A stretch of DNA of 64,000 nucleotides from Gammaproteobacteria bacterium. Lineage in GTDB: Bacteria; Pseudomonadota; Gammaproteobacteria; Burkholderiales; Sulfuricellaceae. The translations under genes and the position numbers were made by a program. The notes under the pieces are model-generated. The model searched no databases, was not told where the DNA came from, and saw only the letters and a program-made list of their open reading frames with translations. The DNA lies in NCBI GenBank assembly GCA_018824405.1, contig JAHJGO010000005.1, positions 1 to 64,000 on the forward strand. The letters run 5' to 3'. This document shows, piece by piece, positions 1 to 9,800 of this stretch (position 1 is its first letter; every line of letters starts with the position of its first letter).

Positions 1-132
1 ACGACTATCACCCACGAGGAGATCGCCATGATCATGTACCGCCTGAATCACCGCCCACGAAAACGACTCAACTGGAAAACCCCTCACGAGGTTTTTATGC
101 AATCATTTAACCGCGTTGCACTTCGTGCTTGA
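1..132 (+). mobile_element. IS30-family transposase, C-terminal fragment (cut by window edge)
   Basis: The first 43 codons read openly from base 1 to a TGA at 130-132. The peptide has the arrangement seen at the end of IS30-family transposases: an HEEIA helix, then LNHRPRKRLNWKTPHEVF, and a terminal VALRA. The N-terminal part lies outside the window, so it cannot be told whether the element is intact. The right inverted repeat should lie just after the stop, in about 133-170, but its partner is not visible and the end cannot be placed. The family call rests on the NHRPRKRL...TPHEVF motif. Confidence 0.85.
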
Positions 133-247
133 ATCCGCCACATCTGATATTACGCTGGCGGTGAGTAGAGCGTTTATTGGTTCCAGGTATTAATTATTAA
201 AAATGCACCGCTCCATGCCCTGGCGCGCAAGCATGGAGAATGCTGAG

Positions 248-1024
248 ATGGAACGCACGATTCTGCTGGTGGACGATGAAGCCAATATTCTTTCCGCCCT
301 GACGAGGTTGCTACGCCCGCAGGGTTATCGCATTCTGCGTGCCGGAAGCGGGAGGGAGGGGCTGGAACTGCTGGCGCAGAATGAAGTCGGGGTGATTGTT
401 TCCGACCAGCGCATGCCGGAGATGACCGGCGTGGAGTTTCTCCACCAGGTACGCGACCTTTATCCGGATACGGTGCGTATCGTGCTGTCCGGTTATACCG
501 AACTCAATTCGATCACTGACGCCATCAACCGGGGGGCAATCTATAAATTTCTCACCAAGCCCTGGGAAGATGACCTGTTACGCGCCAATATCGAAGAGGC
601 TTTTCAGCGCTACGAAATGAAACGCGAGAACGATCGTCTCAACCATGAGCTGGAAAAACGAGTGGAAGAGAAAACGCGTGAATTGACGCGCAGCCTCAAA
701 ATTCTGCAAATCTCTCAGGAGGTGCTTGAATCCTTGCCAGTGGCGGTCATCGGCATGGATAACGATGGCGTTATCGCCGTGGCTAATTCCATGGCGCACT
801 CGCTGCTCGGGCGAGGTGGGGATCGCCCGTTGCTGGGTGAGCAGGCGCAGGAAATGATTCCCAATGAATTGATGGCATGTTCTGGGGAAGCCATAGTTGC
901 CCTGCCTGACGGTACTCGCGTTCACTGCTGGCAAACTGCGATGGGCCGCCTTTCATTTTCGCAAGGCAAGGTGCTGGCGTTTGCCCCTCAACAGAAAATT
1001 GAACAGGACGGGCGGGATGCATGA
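248..1024 (+). CDS. Response regulator: RpfG-type receiver, coiled coil, PAS-like tail
   Basis: A 258-residue cytoplasmic response regulator. The receiver domain (about residues 3-120) has the VDDEANIL acidic pocket, the phospho-acceptor in VSDQRMP, and the KPW motif typical of RpfG-like receivers. A helical linker with an EKRVEEKTREL heptad (about 125-160) leads to a short PAS-like region (about 165-250) and no DNA-binding domain, so the output is probably protein-protein. ATG 248 was chosen because GGAG lies about 9 bases upstream; the longer in-frame starts at 203 and 233 lack a ribosome site. It overlaps the next gene by 8 bases, which implies translational coupling. Confidence 0.85.
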   Translation: MERTILLVDDEANILSALTRLLRPQGYRILRAGSGREGLELLAQNEVGVIVSDQRMPEMTGVEFLHQVRDLYPDTVRIVLSGYTELNSITDAINRGAIYKFLTKPWEDDLLRANIEEAFQRYEMKRENDRLNHELEKRVEEKTRELTRSLKILQISQEVLESLPVAVIGMDNDGVIAVANSMAHSLLGRGGDRPLLGEQAQEMIPNELMACSGEAIVALPDGTRVHCWQTAMGRLSFSQGKVLAFAPQQKIEQDGRDA

Positions 1025-1841
1025 GATTTTAGATAATCTGCACCAGTTGCCTTCCATTCCCGCCGTGGTGCAGGAACTGATCGTCAGTTTCGATAACCCT
1101 GATCTGGACAGCCATCATCTGGCACAGAAAATCGGCCAGGATCAGGCGCTTTCTGCCAAAGTGTTGCGGGTTGCCAATTCCGCCTTTTATGGCTTGCCGC
1201 GTCAGGTTGGCTCAATTCAGGAAGCGGTGACGGTGCTGGGTTTCGGTTCTGTGCGCAGCCTGGTGTTGTCTGCCGGATTTGTGGGGGCTTTTTCGACTGA
1301 CGATGAAGTTTGTGTCGACCGTAATCTTTACTGGCAGCGCAGCCTGGCTGCCGCCACTTATGCCAAGGCTGTCGCCAAATGTTTGCAGCAGGATGGCGAA
1401 ATGGCATTTTCCGCCGGGCTGCTGCACGATATCGGCATCCTGGTGCTGGATGTTTGTGATCACGAACGTTTCACCGCATTGTGGCAAAGCCTGCAAGGTG
1501 AAGAAAATGGACTGATCGAAGCCGAACGTGCTGCCTTTGGTTTCGACCATGCGGAATTGGGCGCGGAAGTGACGCGTCGCTGGAAATTTCCTCCTGTCAT
1601 CGAGGATGCGATTCGCTACCACTACCAGCCCGAACACCGGCCTTTTCAGGTGTTGACAGGAATCGTGCAGGTTGCCGCTTTGCTGGCGCGCTTCAGCGAG
1701 GAAAAACAGCCTGAAGAGGAATGGTTCGAGGGTATTCCTCAACCTTTGCGTGATGCATTGAAATTGGACCGGGACAAGCTGTACAAACATCTGCCACTTC
1801 CTGAGCAACTTGAAGCCGCAAAAAATCAAATATTTTCGTGA
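1017..1841 (+). CDS. HDOD domain protein
   Basis: A 274-residue protein made almost wholly of an HDOD domain (about 8-205). It opens with LHQLPSIPAVVQEL, followed by SAKVLRVANSAFYGLP and the IQEAVTVLGFGSVRSLVLS stretch that marks the family, and has a LLHDIGIL segment further on. HDOD proteins are usually non-enzymatic relatives of HD-GYP phosphodiesterases that act as signalling adaptors, often beside response regulators and c-di-GMP proteins. The ATG at 1017 lies inside the end of the preceding regulator, and the histidine kinase follows 9 bases after its stop, so the three form one operon. An upstream in-frame start would add 40 residues unlike the family and was rejected. Confidence 0.88.
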   Translation: MHEILDNLHQLPSIPAVVQELIVSFDNPDLDSHHLAQKIGQDQALSAKVLRVANSAFYGLPRQVGSIQEAVTVLGFGSVRSLVLSAGFVGAFSTDDEVCVDRNLYWQRSLAAATYAKAVAKCLQQDGEMAFSAGLLHDIGILVLDVCDHERFTALWQSLQGEENGLIEAERAAFGFDHAELGAEVTRRWKFPPVIEDAIRYHYQPEHRPFQVLTGIVQVAALLARFSEEKQPEEEWFEGIPQPLRDALKLDRDKLYKHLPLPEQLEAAKNQIFS

Positions 1842-1850
1842 GGAAACGCC

Positions 1851-3236
1851 ATGGCTTTGGATCGCATGACCAAGCTGTCCTGGATTTACGACCTTTACCA
1901 GCTGGGCCAATCATCTCACCTACTGGAAGACCCGGATAAGATCTATCAGCAGTTACTGGCCCATATTGTGACCGGTTTCGATGCCCGCAGCGGCTCTCTC
2001 GCCCTGCTCACAGAGGAGCAGAACTCGCTCACCATTGTGGCCGGGATTGACCTGCCACCCCACGTGATTGGTTGCTCCGTTGCTCTGGGTAGTGGCGTGC
2101 TGGGCTGGGTTGCCAAGGAGGGGCAGCCGCTCCTGATCAATGGCGATCTCGATCCGCAGAAATATCCGGGTATTCAACGCCGGCGTGAGCAGGCGGCGCC
2201 AAGTTCGGCCCTGTGCTGGCCGCTTAAGCTGCGCGACCGGGTCATCGGCGCGCTGAGCGTGAACCGCCCAGCCGAAAAGACGCCTTTTGCCGAGAGCGAC
2301 CGCGATCAGGGTACTGCCGTGCTCAATCTTGCCAGTCTGGCACTGGAAAATATCCAGTTGCGGCTTGATCAGCAGCGGCGCTTTGCGGAACTGCAGGCGA
2401 CCAACCAGAAACTGGCTGAGGCACAGGACCAGTTGCTGCAGGCGGAGAAAATGGCTTCCATCGGCCAGCTCGCAGCCGGGGTGGCGCATGAGATCAACAA
2501 TCCCGTCGGTTATGTAGCCTCCAATCTCAGTTCTCTCGGGCGTTACATGGATAATCTTTTGTCCCTGCTCGAAGCCTGCGATCAGCTCGATGCCAGTCTT
2601 TCTGGTGATGCGCCAGAGTTGCTGGCACTGCGTGCGCTCAAGGAAAAAATAGATCTCACCTATCTGCGCGAGGATTTGCACGACCTGCTGGCGGAATCGA
2701 AGGAAGGCCTGGAGCGGGTCAAGAAAATCGTCCTCGACCTGAAAACCTTTTCACATGTGGACGAGGCTGAATGGCAGGTCACCGATCTGCATCAGGGCCT
2801 GGACAGCACGCTCAATATCGTGTGGAACGAGCTCAAATACAAAGCCGAGGTGGTCAAGGAATATGGCACTCTGCCGGAAATAGAGTGCCTTCCTTCCCAG
2901 CTCAATCAGGTGTTCATGAACCTCATGGTCAATGCTGCACACGCCATCGAAAGCCAGGGCACCATTACCCTGCGTACTGGCCATACAGGCGAACAGGTCT
3001 GGGTGGAAGTATCCGACACCGGCAAGGGCATCGCGCCGGAAAACCTCGGCCGTATTTTTGATCCCTTTTTTACCACCAAGCCGGTGGGCACTGGCACCGG
3101 CCTGGGCTTGTCGCTTTCCTACGGTATTGTGAAAAAACATCATGGGAATATCGAAGTGGACAGCACGCTTGGCAAAGGCACGACTTTCCGCGTGTGGCTG
3201 CCGCTGAGGCAAGCCGTGAAGCAGGAAAACGGATAA
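1851..3236 (+). CDS. Soluble histidine kinase with N-terminal GAF domain
   Basis: A 461-residue kinase without signal peptide or membrane segment. A GAF domain (about 25-170) is followed by a coiled coil, then a DHp helix with the phospho-acceptor His213 in VAHEINNP and an HATPase domain (about 300-455) with NQVFMNLMVNAAHA, DTGKGI and GTGLGLSLS. The stretch from QAEKMASIGQLAAGVAHEINNP to the end is very similar to the C-terminus of the next gene, so the two kinases are paralogues. It sits between an HDOD protein and a membrane kinase, and the nearby stand-alone receivers are likely partners. The GAF ligand cannot be told from sequence. Confidence 0.9.
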   Translation: MALDRMTKLSWIYDLYQLGQSSHLLEDPDKIYQQLLAHIVTGFDARSGSLALLTEEQNSLTIVAGIDLPPHVIGCSVALGSGVLGWVAKEGQPLLINGDLDPQKYPGIQRRREQAAPSSALCWPLKLRDRVIGALSVNRPAEKTPFAESDRDQGTAVLNLASLALENIQLRLDQQRRFAELQATNQKLAEAQDQLLQAEKMASIGQLAAGVAHEINNPVGYVASNLSSLGRYMDNLLSLLEACDQLDASLSGDAPELLALRALKEKIDLTYLREDLHDLLAESKEGLERVKKIVLDLKTFSHVDEAEWQVTDLHQGLDSTLNIVWNELKYKAEVVKEYGTLPEIECLPSQLNQVFMNLMVNAAHAIESQGTITLRTGHTGEQVWVEVSDTGKGIAPENLGRIFDPFFTTKPVGTGTGLGLSLSYGIVKKHHGNIEVDSTLGKGTTFRVWLPLRQAVKQENG

Positions 3237-3251
3237 AGGACTGTGCTTACC

Positions 3252-6113
3252 ATGGTGTTCGCGAAGAAAAAAATATTTGATTCTATTTTCGGGCATAAAG
3301 GTGTGGAAAGGCGCATCAGCGCGCTTGCCGCCGCTATCCTGGTATTCACCGTGCTTGCCACCGGGACCGTTATCTTTTCTATGCTGGCCCAGCAGATAAG
3401 ATCCGAACTGAAAAACGGCCTGGTGCGGACGCTCAATGACCGAACAGCGTTGTTCCAGCAGGAAGTCGGTAAAGGCATCGACATCGCCGAAAGCATTGCA
3501 AACCGGCGGCCTCACCTTGCCAGGATGATGGTGGCAGTCAACGATGGGTCGGAGGATGAGAAAGTCCGGCGCGAAATCGGCATGGTGCTGGAGATTGTCC
3601 GTCTCGATCAGCGACTCTCGGCATTGGCCTTGTACGATTTGAGTGGCGAACTCGTGGCCAAGAGCGGGGAATTTCTCCGCGAGCCCTTTGCGGTAAGCCT
3701 GCGCCGCCCCGAGAAGGCTATGCTGAAGTGGCAGGATGGCTTTTACCTCGAGCTTGTCACAACGATGCGGCTGCAGGGGAAAAAAATCGGGACAGTGAGC
3801 ATTGAATACCCGCTTGCCACCCTCACCGCTGCATTTCTCAATTACCAGAACCATGGCGAAACCGGAGAAACTGCGCTATGTGCGGCCCTGTCACCTGAAC
3901 AGATGCGCTGCTTTCCCACTCGGCACCGCCCGCAGCCATTTGACAGTCCGCGCAGTGTTGATGGCAAGGCGCTCCCCTTGAGCCTCGCTATCGATGGAGA
4001 AAGTGGCGCGATCATGGCGACCGACTATCGCGCCCAGGATGTGTTCGATGCCTATAGCCCGGTAGGTAATAGCGGGCTGGGGATGGTCATGAAAATTGAC
4101 CAGGCCGAGCTGAGGCGGCCTATCCACGAACATTTGCTGTGGATCGTGCCGCTGCTCGCTGGTTTGCTGGCACTCGGTTTTGCGCTGCTGCGCTGGCAGG
4201 TGGGGCCGGTGGTGCGCGAGGTGGTGAATGCCAGGGCGCGGGTGCATGGCATTCTGGATAATACGGCGGACGGGATTGTGACCGCCGATGAGCAGGGCGT
4301 GGTTGAATCATTCAATTATGCCGCTGCCCGGATTTTTGGCTATCCTGCTGCCGAAGTCGTCGGCAGGAACGTCAATATGCTGATGCCGGAATCCGATCGC
4401 AGCAGACATGATGCAGGCATGCGCAACTACTTGAGCACAGGCAAGGCCCGGGTGATCGGTCACGGCTCGCGCGAGATGCGGGGGTTGCGCAAGGATGGCA
4501 CGGTTTTCCCCATGGAAATGACGCTGGGTGAAATGCGGCTGGATGGCCGGCGACTGTTTATTGCTTCGTTCCGTGACACCAGTGAGCTCATGCAGGCGCA
4601 CGATGAGCTTAAATCCAGCTTCGCAGCTTTACAGGTGGCCAGTCGTGATCTGGAAGAGACCCATGCTCAACTCAGGCGGGCGGAGCTGGACCAGGCCCAG
4701 CAAATGAATGCGCTGGCAGAAGCGAATGTGCGCATGGCACTCTTCCACGATGCCATGGAACAGGTGCGGCATGCCGATACGAGTTTCTCTACCAGCGGCG
4801 ATATGGGCGCTTTTTACCACAGCCTTCTGAACGACGTTATGTCCCTGACCGGGGCGAAATACGGCGCTGTCGGCCTGTTTGATACGAGCGGCAAGTTACA
4901 GCAGTTCCTGACCGAAGGCATCTCCGAAGAAGAGCGGCACATCATTGGCCCCTATCCGGTCGGCAAGGGCCTCCTCCAGGCTTTTTACAGGGAAAACACC
5001 ACTACGCGCATCGATAGGATCGCCGAAGACCCTCGTTCCTGCGGCTTTCCGCCGGGACACCCGCCGATGAGCAGCCTGCTCGGGGTGCCGCTGAATGTGG
5101 GTGGCAACACAAGGGGCGTGATTTATCTGACTGACAAGGATGGCGGGGCGGCATTCACGGAACAGGATGAAATGCTGGTGGAAATGGTGGCGCGGGAAGT
5201 GGAGCATATCCTGGAGCGAGGCGAACTGATGGCCAGCCTGCGTGTCAGCAACCAGGCCTTGACCCGGGAGAGAACGGAGCAGCAAAGCCTGATCGCCAAG
5301 CTGCAGGAGGCTCAGGCCCAGTTGCTGCAATCCGAGAAAATGGCCTCCATCGGCCAGTTGGCAGCAGGCGTGGCGCACGAGATCAACAACCCGATCGGAT
5401 ATGTTTATTCCAATCTCGGCAGCCTGGATAAATATATGCAGGATATTTTTTCCGTGCTGGAGTCCTTTGAAGCGGCTGAAGGCGAATTTCCGTCGAACAG
5501 CGAAAGCCTGGCAAGAATCAAGGCGCACAAGGAATCGCTCGATCTGCCTTTCCTCAAGGAAGATATCCTCGCCCTCATGGCCGAGTCGAAAGAGGGCATT
5601 ACCCGGGTGAAAAAGATCGTGCAGGATCTCAAGGACTTTTCCCATGTGGATGAAGCCGAGTGGCAGTGGAGCGATCTGCACCATGGCCTGGACAGTACGC
5701 TCAATATCGTGTGGAACGAACTCAAGTATAAGATTGAGGTGGTCAAGGAGTATGGTGACCTGCCTGAAGTGGAATGCATTCCTTCCCAATTGAACCAGGT
5801 ATTCATGAATCTGCTGGTCAATGCGGGCCATGCCATCGAAAGCAAGGGGACCATCACCATTCGCACCGGCCAGGAGGGCGATCAGGTGTGGGTGGAAATT
5901 GCGGATAACGGCAAGGGCATCGAAGCTGCGCATCTCAAGCGCATATTCGAACCTTTTTTCACCACCAAACCAATCGGAAAGGGCACCGGACTGGGCTTGT
6001 CTTTATCCTATGGCATCGTGACGAATCATCATGGACACATTCAGGTAGAAAGTACGCCGGGCTTGGGTACATCGTTCCGTGTCTGGTTACCGATCCGGCA
6101 AGCTGCCGCCTGA
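3252..6113 (+). CDS. Membrane histidine kinase with FixL-like PAS and GAF domains
   Basis: A 953-residue sensor kinase. Two membrane segments (about 20-43 and 293-316) enclose a periplasmic sensor of about 250 residues. Next come a PAS domain (about 325-450) close to that of FixL, a coiled coil, a GAF domain (about 500-660), a DHp domain with a phospho-acceptor His near residue 709 in VAHEINNP, and an HATPase domain. The PAS carries DRSRHD, in which His386 aligns with the proximal haem ligand of rhizobial FixL; the propionate-contacting Arg and His positions of FixL are not kept exactly. ATG 3252 was preferred to GTG 3243 because AAAGGA at 3235-3240 is well spaced for it. The FixJ-like gene starts 5 bases after the stop. 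Confidence 0.9.
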   Translation: MVFAKKKIFDSIFGHKGVERRISALAAAILVFTVLATGTVIFSMLAQQIRSELKNGLVRTLNDRTALFQQEVGKGIDIAESIANRRPHLARMMVAVNDGSEDEKVRREIGMVLEIVRLDQRLSALALYDLSGELVAKSGEFLREPFAVSLRRPEKAMLKWQDGFYLELVTTMRLQGKKIGTVSIEYPLATLTAAFLNYQNHGETGETALCAALSPEQMRCFPTRHRPQPFDSPRSVDGKALPLSLAIDGESGAIMATDYRAQDVFDAYSPVGNSGLGMVMKIDQAELRRPIHEHLLWIVPLLAGLLALGFALLRWQVGPVVREVVNARARVHGILDNTADGIVTADEQGVVESFNYAAARIFGYPAAEVVGRNVNMLMPESDRSRHDAGMRNYLSTGKARVIGHGSREMRGLRKDGTVFPMEMTLGEMRLDGRRLFIASFRDTSELMQAHDELKSSFAALQVASRDLEETHAQLRRAELDQAQQMNALAEANVRMALFHDAMEQVRHADTSFSTSGDMGAFYHSLLNDVMSLTGAKYGAVGLFDTSGKLQQFLTEGISEEERHIIGPYPVGKGLLQAFYRENTTTRIDRIAEDPRSCGFPPGHPPMSSLLGVPLNVGGNTRGVIYLTDKDGGAAFTEQDEMLVEMVAREVEHILERGELMASLRVSNQALTRERTEQQSLIAKLQEAQAQLLQSEKMASIGQLAAGVAHEINNPIGYVYSNLGSLDKYMQDIFSVLESFEAAEGEFPSNSESLARIKAHKESLDLPFLKEDILALMAESKEGITRVKKIVQDLKDFSHVDEAEWQWSDLHHGLDSTLNIVWNELKYKIEVVKEYGDLPEVECIPSQLNQVFMNLLVNAGHAIESKGTITIRTGQEGDQVWVEIADNGKGIEAAHLKRIFEPFFTTKPIGKGTGLGLSLSYGIVTNHHGHIQVESTPGLGTSFRVWLPIRQAAA

Positions 6114-6118
6114 GTACC

Positions 6119-6763
6119 ATGGCGTTCTCTCAAGTCCATTTGAAGCTGGAGCCGACGGTTTACATTGTCGACGACGATTCCGAAATGCGCAGCGCGCTTC
6201 ACCGGATGGTGCGGGTGGCCGGAATGAGGGCGGAATCTTTTGACAGCGCTGTGGCCTTTCTTGCAGGCTATCATTCAGATCGTCCAGGCTGTTTGCTGCT
6301 TGATGTGAGGATGCCTTGCATGAGCGGTCTGGAATTGCAGCAACGTCTCAAACTCGAACGCGTGAATATTCCCATTATTTTTCTTACCGGTTACGGAAAT
6401 GTTACGGCGGCAGTCAGCGCAATGAAATTGGGCGCGCTGGATTTTTTCGAAAAACCTTTCGATAACGAGGCGCTGCTCGATCGTCTGCGACAGGCCATCC
6501 AGATGGACGAGGCAGCCCGTTTGGCGCGCCTTCATTACAGCCAGAGCAGCCACTTGCTGGCACACCTTACCCCACGTGAGCGTGAAATCATGGATATGCT
6601 GGTGGCCGGCAAGTCCAACAAAAATATTGCCGATCTGCTCGGAGTGAGCATCAGAACGGTGGAAACCCACCGCGCAAATATCATGGACAAGATGCAGGTC
6701 GAATCCCTGGCCGATCTGGTGCGTATGGCACTGGGCCTCAGGATTGACAAACAGGACCATTGA
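6119..6763 (+). CDS. FixJ-type response regulator
   Basis: A 214-residue transcription factor. The receiver domain (about 12-125) has VDDDSEMR, phospho-acceptor Asp62 in LLDVRMP, the switch Thr in FLTGYGN, and FEKPF. A LuxR/FixJ helix-turn-helix (about 148-205) contains LTPREREIMDMLVAGKSNK and SIRTVETHRANIMDKM, the signature of the FixJ subfamily. It lies 5 bases after the FixL-like kinase and is the only gene of the island with a recognisable DNA-binding domain. Targets are unknown; the palindromes just downstream (6765-6798) are candidate operators. FixJ homologues often answer to oxygen or to respiratory electron acceptors, but that is family knowledge and not shown here. Confidence 0.93.
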   Translation: MAFSQVHLKLEPTVYIVDDDSEMRSALHRMVRVAGMRAESFDSAVAFLAGYHSDRPGCLLLDVRMPCMSGLELQQRLKLERVNIPIIFLTGYGNVTAAVSAMKLGALDFFEKPFDNEALLDRLRQAIQMDEAARLARLHYSQSSHLLAHLTPREREIMDMLVAGKSNKNIADLLGVSIRTVETHRANIMDKMQVESLADLVRMALGLRIDKQDH

Positions 6764-6764
6764 G

Positions 6765-6798
6765 TCACAGATTGTGATCTTGTCCGTAATTATACGGA
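6765..6798. promoter_or_regulatory. Two adjacent short palindromes, possible operator
   Basis: TCACA-gat-TGTGA (6765-6777) and TCCGTA-atta-TACGGA (6783-6798) are perfect inverted repeats 5 bases apart, in the 110-base gap between the FixJ-like gene and the large GGDEF-EAL gene. No T-run follows, so a terminator is unlikely. Their position upstream of a gene that starts a new transcription unit fits a regulator-binding site; the factor is unknown. Confidence 0.4.
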
Positions 6799-6873
6799 TG
6801 CCATAATTTGTTAATGTGATTACAGTGTTAACTTGGCGATCTGCCGAACATGCCGCTCTGACAGGAAAAAAAT

Positions 6874-9800
6874 ATGGCAACTGGGTCACCTCCGGCCAAA
6901 CAACATACTGCTTCACGGATTTTTTCCTGGACTCCCTTGCTGGTGTTTGCGCTATTGGCTTTCGCCATTGGCGTCACCGGATTTTTCGTATTCAGTCGGC
7001 ATCAGGAAAACGTTAAAAACGAAGCGCATGACATGCTGGGTGCCATCGCTGATCTGAGAGTGAGTCAGGTCGTCAAATGGCGTGAGGCTTACAAGCAAAG
7101 CGCCGAGGTGATGACCCACGACCCCATGCTGGCGATGGAAATCGAGCGCTGGTTGCAGCACGGTTCGCCACTTGATCAAAACGCGCAACGGATCGTGCAG
7201 CGCCTGAAAGCGGTGCAGCATGCCTATGATTTTCAGGGCGTGTTTATACTCGACGAGTTCGGGGTCGTGCAAGGCTTGCCAGTGACGCCGGAAGCCAAGC
7301 CACCTACTGCTGTCGGGGTGCAAATGGTCATGGAAGCCATGCGAACCCGGAAAATTCTTCTGACTGATCTGCACCCGGGCGCCGAAGCGCCGCGCGTCCG
7401 GCTGGATCTGGTGGTGCCGATTTTCGCTGACGGTGACGTCAGCAAGCAGGTCATTGCGGGAATTTATTTTCGCATCGACCCGCAATCCTATCTTTTCCCT
7501 CTGCTGCAATCCTGGCCGACCCCCAGTCCGAGCGCCGAAGCCATGCTGGTCCGGCATGAAGGGAATGAAGTGGTTTATCTGAACCAGTTGCGTTACCGCG
7601 ACAATACGGCGTTGCAACTGCGACTTCCGGTAAGCGAAAGGGAATTGCTGGCTGCCAAGTGGGCGCGAGGTAATGAAGGTTTGAAAGAAGGCCTCGATTA
7701 CAGGGGAATCCAGACCATCGCTGCGGCAAGAAAAATTCCGGATTCCCCCTGGTTTCTGATTGTCAAAATGGACAAGGAAGAGCTCTACGCCCCGGTCCGC
7801 AGGACTGCCTGGATCGTGGCGCTCCTGACTTTCGCCTTCATTGGCGGAGCGGCGGCGATCACGGGGCTGTGGTGGCGTCAGCAGCGCGCGCAATTTCAGG
7901 CCACTCAATACGCAAGCGAACTCCGCCATCATGCGTTGATGCAGCGTAGCGAACGGAATACCAGCCTTCTTCTGGAGTCTGTCGCCGAGGCTATCTATGG
8001 GGTGGACATGGAGGGATTGATCACTTTCGTAAACCCGGCCTGTCTTAGCATGTTGGGTTACGATCGGGAAGACGAACTGCTTGGCCAGCATGCTCACGAA
8101 TTGTTCCATCATAGCCACGCAGACGGTTCCCCCTACCCGGCAGAAAAGTGCCGTGCTTATGAAGCCTATTTGAGCGAACAGGGCGTCCATGTGGACGACG
8201 AGGTGTTCTGGCGCAAGGATGGCACAGCTTTCCCCGTGGAGTATCGGTCCTATCCGATCCGTCACGCAGGGCAGATCGAAGGTTCTGTCATTACCTTCAT
8301 GGACATCACCGAGCGCAAACGGGCGGAGCAGCAACTGCGCCTTTCCGCCCAGGTGTTCGAGGACAGCCTGGAAGCCATTTTTATCACCAATGCCCGGAAT
8401 GTCATCGTTTCGGTCAACCAAGCCTTCATCGATACTACCGGCTACACCCCGGGTGAGGCGCTTGGCCAAAGCCCGAGCATGCTGAAATCGGGGCGCCACG
8501 ATGCCGAATTCTTCCGCAACATGATGGAAAGCATCCACAGCTCCGGTCACTGGCAGGGTGAGATCTGGAATAAACGCAAGAATGGTGAAATCTACCCGGC
8601 CTGGATGGCGATCAGCGCCATCCACAACGACAGGGGAGAAGTCACCCATTATGCCGCGATCTACAGTGATATCAGCGAGCTCAAGGCGGTGGAGGAAAAC
8701 CTGCGGCTCTGGGCCCGTGCGATGGAATCCAGCGTCAATGCCATATTCATCACCGACGCCAGGCAGGAAGACTACCCGATTTTCTATGTCAACCCCGCAT
8801 TCGAGCGCATTACCGGTTTTTCCAGTGCAGAAGTGGTAGGCAAGAGCTGTCGCATGCTTGACAACGAGGGGCTGAACCAGCCTCAAATCGAGGAAATCTA
8901 CCAGGCCATTCGCGAGCAGCGCGACGGCAGCGCCGTGTTGTGCAACTACCGCAAGGATGGCAGCCTGTTCTGGGTCGAACTGTTTTTTTCCCCGGTGCGT
9001 GACGGGAATGACAAGCTTACCCATTTTGTCGGAGTCATGAATGACATCACCGAGCGCAAGCGCTACGAGGAACAGCTTGAACGGCATGCCAATTACGACG
9101 ACCTGACAGGTCTGCCCCTGCGAAATCTGCTGCAAGACCGCCTGTCCCAGTCGCTGGCCTATGCGCGGCAGCGAGAGGGTGAACTGGCTGTGCTGTATCT
9201 CGATCTGGACAATTTCAATCTGGTGGTCAACAGCCTCGGGCACGCTAACGCCGACCAATTGCTCAAGGCTATCGCCGGGCGTCTGACGTCCTGTATCGGT
9301 GAGGGCGATAGCGCGGCGCGCTGGAGTGGCGACGAGTTCGTGCTGGTGCTGTCCAAACTTGAGAGCGAAACCGATATTTCCCTGCGGGTGCAGAAAATCC
9401 TGCAGGTCATGTCCGAGCCCTTTGTCATCGCAGGACAGGAGCTGTATGCCACCTTCAGCATTGGCATCGCGCAATATCCCAAGGACGGCCTGAATGCGGA
9501 CGATCTGCTGAAAAATGCCGATGCCGCCATGTACCGTGCCAAGGACATGGGGCGCAACAACTTCCAGTTTTACGGGGAGGAGATGAACCTTCAGGCGATG
9601 GAGCGGCTGATGCTGGAAAACGGCTTGCGCCATGCCCTGGAACGAGATGAGTTCGAGGTGTATTACCAGCCGAGGGTGGATCTGCAGCGCGGCATAATGG
9701 TCGGGATGGAGGCGCTGCTGCGCTGGAACCATCCGGAACTGGGTCTGGTTTCTCCAGTCAGTTTCATTCCGCTGGCGGAAGAAACCGGCCTGATCGTGCC

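Noticed and set aside
3243-3251. GTG 3243 as the start of the membrane kinase
   Set aside because: AAAGGA lies only two bases before it, while ATG 3252 is spaced 11 bases from the same site.
6952-9732. Very long minus-strand open frame opposite the GGDEF-EAL gene
   Set aside because: The + strand protein has clear domains along its full length; the antisense frame shows no recognisable motif and arises from GC-rich codon use.
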